Shown piece after piece: positions 4,377 to 7,430 of a DNA stretch of 7,430 nt. The notes beneath the pieces were generated by a model. The model was given only the letters and a program-made list of their open reading frames with translations, was not told the DNA's origin and ran no database searches. A program made the position numbers and the translations under genes. The DNA comes from a bacterium. Lineage in GTDB: Bacteria > Actinomycetota > Acidimicrobiia > Spongiisociales > UBA11373. Numbering within the stretch: the first letter of the stretch is position 1; the number at the start of each line of letters is the position of its first letter. The stretch lies in the NCBI GenBank assembly GCA_013202595.1, contig JABMPV010000008.1, forward strand, positions 1 to 7,430, read 5' to 3'.

Positions 4377-6668
4377 ATGTCTCGATACATCGCGACTCGG
4401 GCCATCCGGGGTGCCAACGCACTGGTCGGCGAAGCCGAGGTGATGCTGGAGCGGGCGCTCGTCGAGAAGGGTCCCGACACGCCCATCGCTTTCCCCAACA
4501 CGGCCTACTACCTGCCCGTCATCTTCGGGATGATGGGCAAGGAGGTCGAGCACCTCGGTGAGCTGTCCGAGATACTGGATCACGCCCGCAGCCTGTTGCA
4601 TCCGACTCCGTCTCAGGAGCACTGGACGCCCTACCTGGGTGAGACGCTCGACAGCGGCATGGCCACGCTCATTGCTGCGGAGGCCATCGAAGCGATTCGC
4701 TACGTGTATGGCCTGCAGCCCGAGTCCAAGCCGGGCTTCGAGTCGGCCGGCGGCACATCGTTCACCAGCCCGGACATGAATGGCGGCGACGGCCAGTCTC
4801 CTAACGGTCATCTGAACGGTGCCATCGACGACATCCAGCTGCGATCCTGGGGCATCCAGTTGGTCGACGGTCGCATGCCCGGGTTCGCTGCAATCGTCGG
4901 TTGTGCGAAGTCCAATGAAGCTGCCGTCCAGATCGTGCGCGAGTTGCAGCGACGCAACATCCTGTGCTTCCTCTCTGGGAATGTCAACGGCAGAAGCATC
5001 ATCGATCAGCTCGATGAGGAAGGCGTCGAACTCGGATACGACACGTACACGGTGCCGTTTGGCACGGATACGATCAGTGCCATCTACGCCCTGGGTTTCG
5101 CCACTCGCTCGGCACTCACCTTTGGCGGCCTCAAGGGCGGCCAGGCGCGCGAGATCCTGAACTACAACAAGGATCGCGTGTTCGCTTTCGTCCTCGCCCT
5201 CGGCGAGGTCGACGACTTGAAGTACGCGGCAGCCGCCGGCGCCATCAACTTCGGCTTCCCGGTGATCGCAGACACGGTCATTCCCCAGATCCTGCCGACC
5301 GGTGTCACCACCTACGAGCACGTGGTCTCAATGCCATGGAACGAGATCGCAGGGGCCAACGACTCGGAGAAGGCCGAACAGCTGGTGCAGAAGTGCATCG
5401 AGGTGCGCGGTGTCAAGATCCAGGTGGCCGATGTGCCGGTGCCCGTTCCCTACGGTTCTGCGTTCGAAGGCGAAGTGGTTCGCAAGGCCGACATGCGGGC
5501 GGAGTTCGGCGGCCGGGATTCCCGGTGCTTCGAGTACCTGAAGATGGTCAAGCTGGACGAGGTGACGGACGGCAAGATCGAGGTGGTGGGACCGGACCTA
5601 TCAGCCATCGAGGACCAGGGAAGCATGGACATGGGGATTCTCATCGAGGTGGCGGGCCGCCAGATGGAGCCGGACTTCGAACCCGTTCTCGAACGTCAGA
5701 TTCACTATTTCGTGAACGGAGCGTCGGGGATTCAGCACATCGGACAACGGGACATCACCTGGATACGCGTCTCGAACAAGGCGGCTGCTGCGGGATTCGA
5801 CTTGGAGGACTTCGGCAAGATCCTGCACGCCCGACTCCATTCCGATTTCGGGGCAATCGTCGACAAGGTGCAGGTCACCATCGTCACGGATCCCGACCAG
5901 GTGGAGGCTCGTCTGGAGGAGGCGCGGGCCGCATACGACTTCCGCAACACGCGGCTGGCGGACCTGACCGACGACGCGGTGGACGAGTTCTACTCCTGCA
6001 CGCTGTGCCAGTCCTTCGCTCCGAACCATGTGTGCGTTGTCAGCCCGGAGCGCCTGGGCCTATGCGGGGCCTACAACTGGCTCGACTGTAAGGCCTCCTT
6101 CAGCATCAATCCCACCGGGCCCAACCAACCGATCAAGGTGGGTAGGGTCATCGATCCCGTCCGCGGCTATTGGGAGGGAACCAACGACTACGCCAAAGCC
6201 GGTTCCCACGGCGTGGTGGAGGAATTGGCGATGTACTCCATCATGGAGAACCCGATGACAGCCTGCGGTTGCTTCGAGTGCATCATGATGCTGATCCCCG
6301 AGGCAAACGGCGTCATGATCGTGAGCCGCGAGGACACCAGCATGACCCCGGCGGGCATGACGTTCAGCACCCTGGCTGGGATGGCCGGTGGCGGCATTCA
6401 GACTCCAGGAGTCATGGGAGTCGGCAAGTACTACCTGATCAGCCCGAAGTTCATCTCATCCGATGGTGGGTTCAAGCGGGTCGTATGGATGAGTAGCAAC
6501 CTCAAGGACTCCATGTCCGAAGAGCTCAAGGTGGTCGCCGAGCGCGCCGGCGACACACAGCTCATCGATCGGATCGCCGACGAGCGGTCTGTCACCACTG
6601 TAGAAGAGCTCCTGCCGTGGCTGGAAGAGAACAACCATCCGGCATTGACGATGGACTCCATCCTGTGA
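4377..6668 (+). CDS. acsB: Acetyl-CoA synthase (CODH/ACS beta subunit)
   Basis: This 763-aa enzyme condenses CO from CODH, a methyl group from the corrinoid iron-sulfur protein and CoA into acetyl-CoA. It is the full-length bacterial form: an N-terminal helical region (about 1-112, with PNTAYYLPVIFG) that contacts CODH, a Rossmann-like first domain from about 155, a middle domain (around 370-520) and the C-terminal A-cluster domain. A-cluster ligands are complete: Cys541, Cys544, Cys553 and Cys563 for the 4Fe-4S part, and Cys630-Gly-Cys632 for the two nickel sites. They keep the same relative spacing as Moorella Cys506/509/518/528 and Cys595-Gly-Cys597 (constant offset of 35). Phe547 matches the gating Phe512. 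Residues 119-148 form an unusual Gly/Ser/Asn-rich linker. Extra cysteines lie near the active site at 571 and 635. The C-terminus (HPALTMDSIL) is typical of the family. acsD follows after 57 nt. Confidence 0.97.
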   Translation: MSRYIATRAIRGANALVGEAEVMLERALVEKGPDTPIAFPNTAYYLPVIFGMMGKEVEHLGELSEILDHARSLLHPTPSQEHWTPYLGETLDSGMATLIAAEAIEAIRYVYGLQPESKPGFESAGGTSFTSPDMNGGDGQSPNGHLNGAIDDIQLRSWGIQLVDGRMPGFAAIVGCAKSNEAAVQIVRELQRRNILCFLSGNVNGRSIIDQLDEEGVELGYDTYTVPFGTDTISAIYALGFATRSALTFGGLKGGQAREILNYNKDRVFAFVLALGEVDDLKYAAAAGAINFGFPVIADTVIPQILPTGVTTYEHVVSMPWNEIAGANDSEKAEQLVQKCIEVRGVKIQVADVPVPVPYGSAFEGEVVRKADMRAEFGGRDSRCFEYLKMVKLDEVTDGKIEVVGPDLSAIEDQGSMDMGILIEVAGRQMEPDFEPVLERQIHYFVNGASGIQHIGQRDITWIRVSNKAAAAGFDLEDFGKILHARLHSDFGAIVDKVQVTIVTDPDQVEARLEEARAAYDFRNTRLADLTDDAVDEFYSCTLCQSFAPNHVCVVSPERLGLCGAYNWLDCKASFSINPTGPNQPIKVGRVIDPVRGYWEGTNDYAKAGSHGVVEELAMYSIMENPMTACGCFECIMMLIPEANGVMIVSREDTSMTPAGMTFSTLAGMAGGGIQTPGVMGVGKYYLISPKFISSDGGFKRVVWMSSNLKDSMSEELKVVAERAGDTQLIDRIADERSVTTVEELLPWLEENNHPALTMDSIL

Positions 6669-6711
6669 ACTGCCGGATGAGCACCGAGAGCAGAGAACAA
6701 ACGCCGTCCCG

Positions 6712-6717
6712 GGAGGT
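6712..6717 (+). promoter_or_regulatory. Ribosome binding site of acsD
   Basis: GGAGGT lies eight bases before ATG 6726 in the 57-nt gap after acsB. I see no terminator hairpin with a T-run in the gap, so acsD is probably transcribed with acsB. Confidence 0.75.
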
Positions 6718-6725
6718 CGAGTCGT

Positions 6726-7430
6726 ATGCCCGTTGAGATCCCAAAGGACTCCTGGCCGGGTGTTGTCAACACCGTCACCCTGGGAGCCACAAGCGACCAG
6801 GGCGGCTCCAGGTCGTCGACGGTGACGATCGGCGGAGAGCAGTCATTGCCCTTCATGCATTTCGAGAACCCGATGCCTCACTCTCCGGTGATAGCGATGG
6901 AGATGGCTGCGATTCAACCCGCCGACTGGTCTCCCGTGCTGCTGGAGACCTGGGGGGCCACGGCAGGCGATCCTGCTGCCTGGGCCCGGGCGTGCGAAGA
7001 AGCGGGTGCGGACCTGATCCTGCTCCAGTTCGGGCTCAAGGGCCCGGATGGCGAGCCGGTGACCGCCGATTTCGCCGTCGAGACGGTCAAGACGGTGCTG
7101 GAGTCCACCGGTCTGCCCCTTGTGGTGCTGGGGCCGGGGCAATCCGAGGTGGACAACTCGATTCTGGTTCCCATCGCAGATGCAACGAAGGGCGAGCGGA
7201 TCGTGCTGGGTTTGTGTGAAGAGGGCAACTACCGAACGATCGTTGCCTCGGCCATGGCCAACGACCATCTGGTTCTGGGGAGGACCCCGATGGACGTGAA
7301 CCTCGCCAAACAGCTCAACATTCTGATGACCGATATGGGCTTGCCGCTCGACCGGATCGTGATGGACCCCACGACCGGGGCCCTCGGCTACGGGATCGAG
7401 TACGGCTACTCGGTGATGGAGCGGCTGCGA
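6726..7430 (+). CDS. acsD: Corrinoid iron-sulfur protein small subunit (AcsD/CdhD), 3' end beyond window
   Basis: The first 235 residues of the small (delta) subunit of the corrinoid iron-sulfur protein are visible; the frame stays open to the last base. With AcsC, this protein carries the methyl group from methyl-tetrahydrofolate to the A-cluster of AcsB. Recognisable blocks are LPFMHFENPMPHSPVIAMEM (41-60), a TIM-barrel start around GADLILLQFGLKG (94-106), LPLVVLGPGQSEVDN (130-144) and the signature MDPTTGALGYGIEYGYSVME (213-232). The family runs to roughly 300-320 residues, so about a quarter is missing at the window edge. The small subunit carries no Fe-S cluster, and no cluster motif is seen. 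The start at ATG 6726 is supported by GGAGGT. acsC and the methyltransferase acsE would be expected nearby outside the window. Confidence 0.95.
   Translation, partial: MPVEIPKDSWPGVVNTVTLGATSDQGGSRSSTVTIGGEQSLPFMHFENPMPHSPVIAMEMAAIQPADWSPVLLETWGATAGDPAAWARACEEAGADLILLQFGLKGPDGEPVTADFAVETVKTVLESTGLPLVVLGPGQSEVDNSILVPIADATKGERIVLGLCEEGNYRTIVASAMANDHLVLGRTPMDVNLAKQLNILMTDMGLPLDRIVMDPTTGALGYGIEYGYSVMERLR

Noticed and set aside
4281..5321. 346-codon open frame on the - strand opposite acsB
   Set aside because: Shadow of the acsB coding frame; low-complexity Val/Asp/Arg-rich translation with no domain.

Overview
The window carries part of a Wood-Ljungdahl (reductive acetyl-CoA) carbonyl-branch operon. 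Three core genes are read on the + strand: the CO dehydrogenase catalytic subunit (cooS/acsA, 2309-4363), acetyl-CoA synthase (acsB, 4377-6668) and the start of the corrinoid iron-sulfur protein small subunit (acsD, 6726 to the window edge). All metal-ligand residues I looked for in CooS and AcsB are present, so both enzymes look functional.

Upstream lies a set of less familiar genes. On the - strand (136-675) is a small Fe-S protein with the CX2CX4CX16C signature also found at the N-terminus of the corrinoid protein large subunit. Diverging from it is a DUF3786-family protein (GTG start at 851, to 1489). About 350 nt of non-coding, hairpin-rich DNA follows. Next comes a possible tiny ORF (1841-1915) whose stop overlaps, as TGATG, the start of an HMA-fold (heavy-metal-associated) protein that lacks the usual CxxC pair (1915-2319). 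That gene overlaps the cooS start by 11 nt, so sORF, HMA-like protein and CODH look translationally coupled, with acsB and acsD close behind.

How they work together: CooS reduces CO2 to CO at its Ni-Fe-S C-cluster. CO passes to the A-cluster of AcsB and is joined there with a methyl group brought by the corrinoid protein (AcsD plus AcsC) and with CoA, giving acetyl-CoA. The upstream Fe-S, DUF3786 and HMA-like proteins are plausible accessory or maturation factors, but that rests on context alone.

Organism: an anaerobic, high-GC bacterium. CooS and full-length AcsB, with its N-terminal CODH-binding region, are the bacterial arrangement rather than the archaeal CdhA/B one. High GC and GTG starts would fit an uncultured anaerobic actinobacterial or Chloroflexota-like lineage, but the window cannot settle the phylum. 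No mobile elements, CRISPR arrays, tRNA or rRNA genes were seen.
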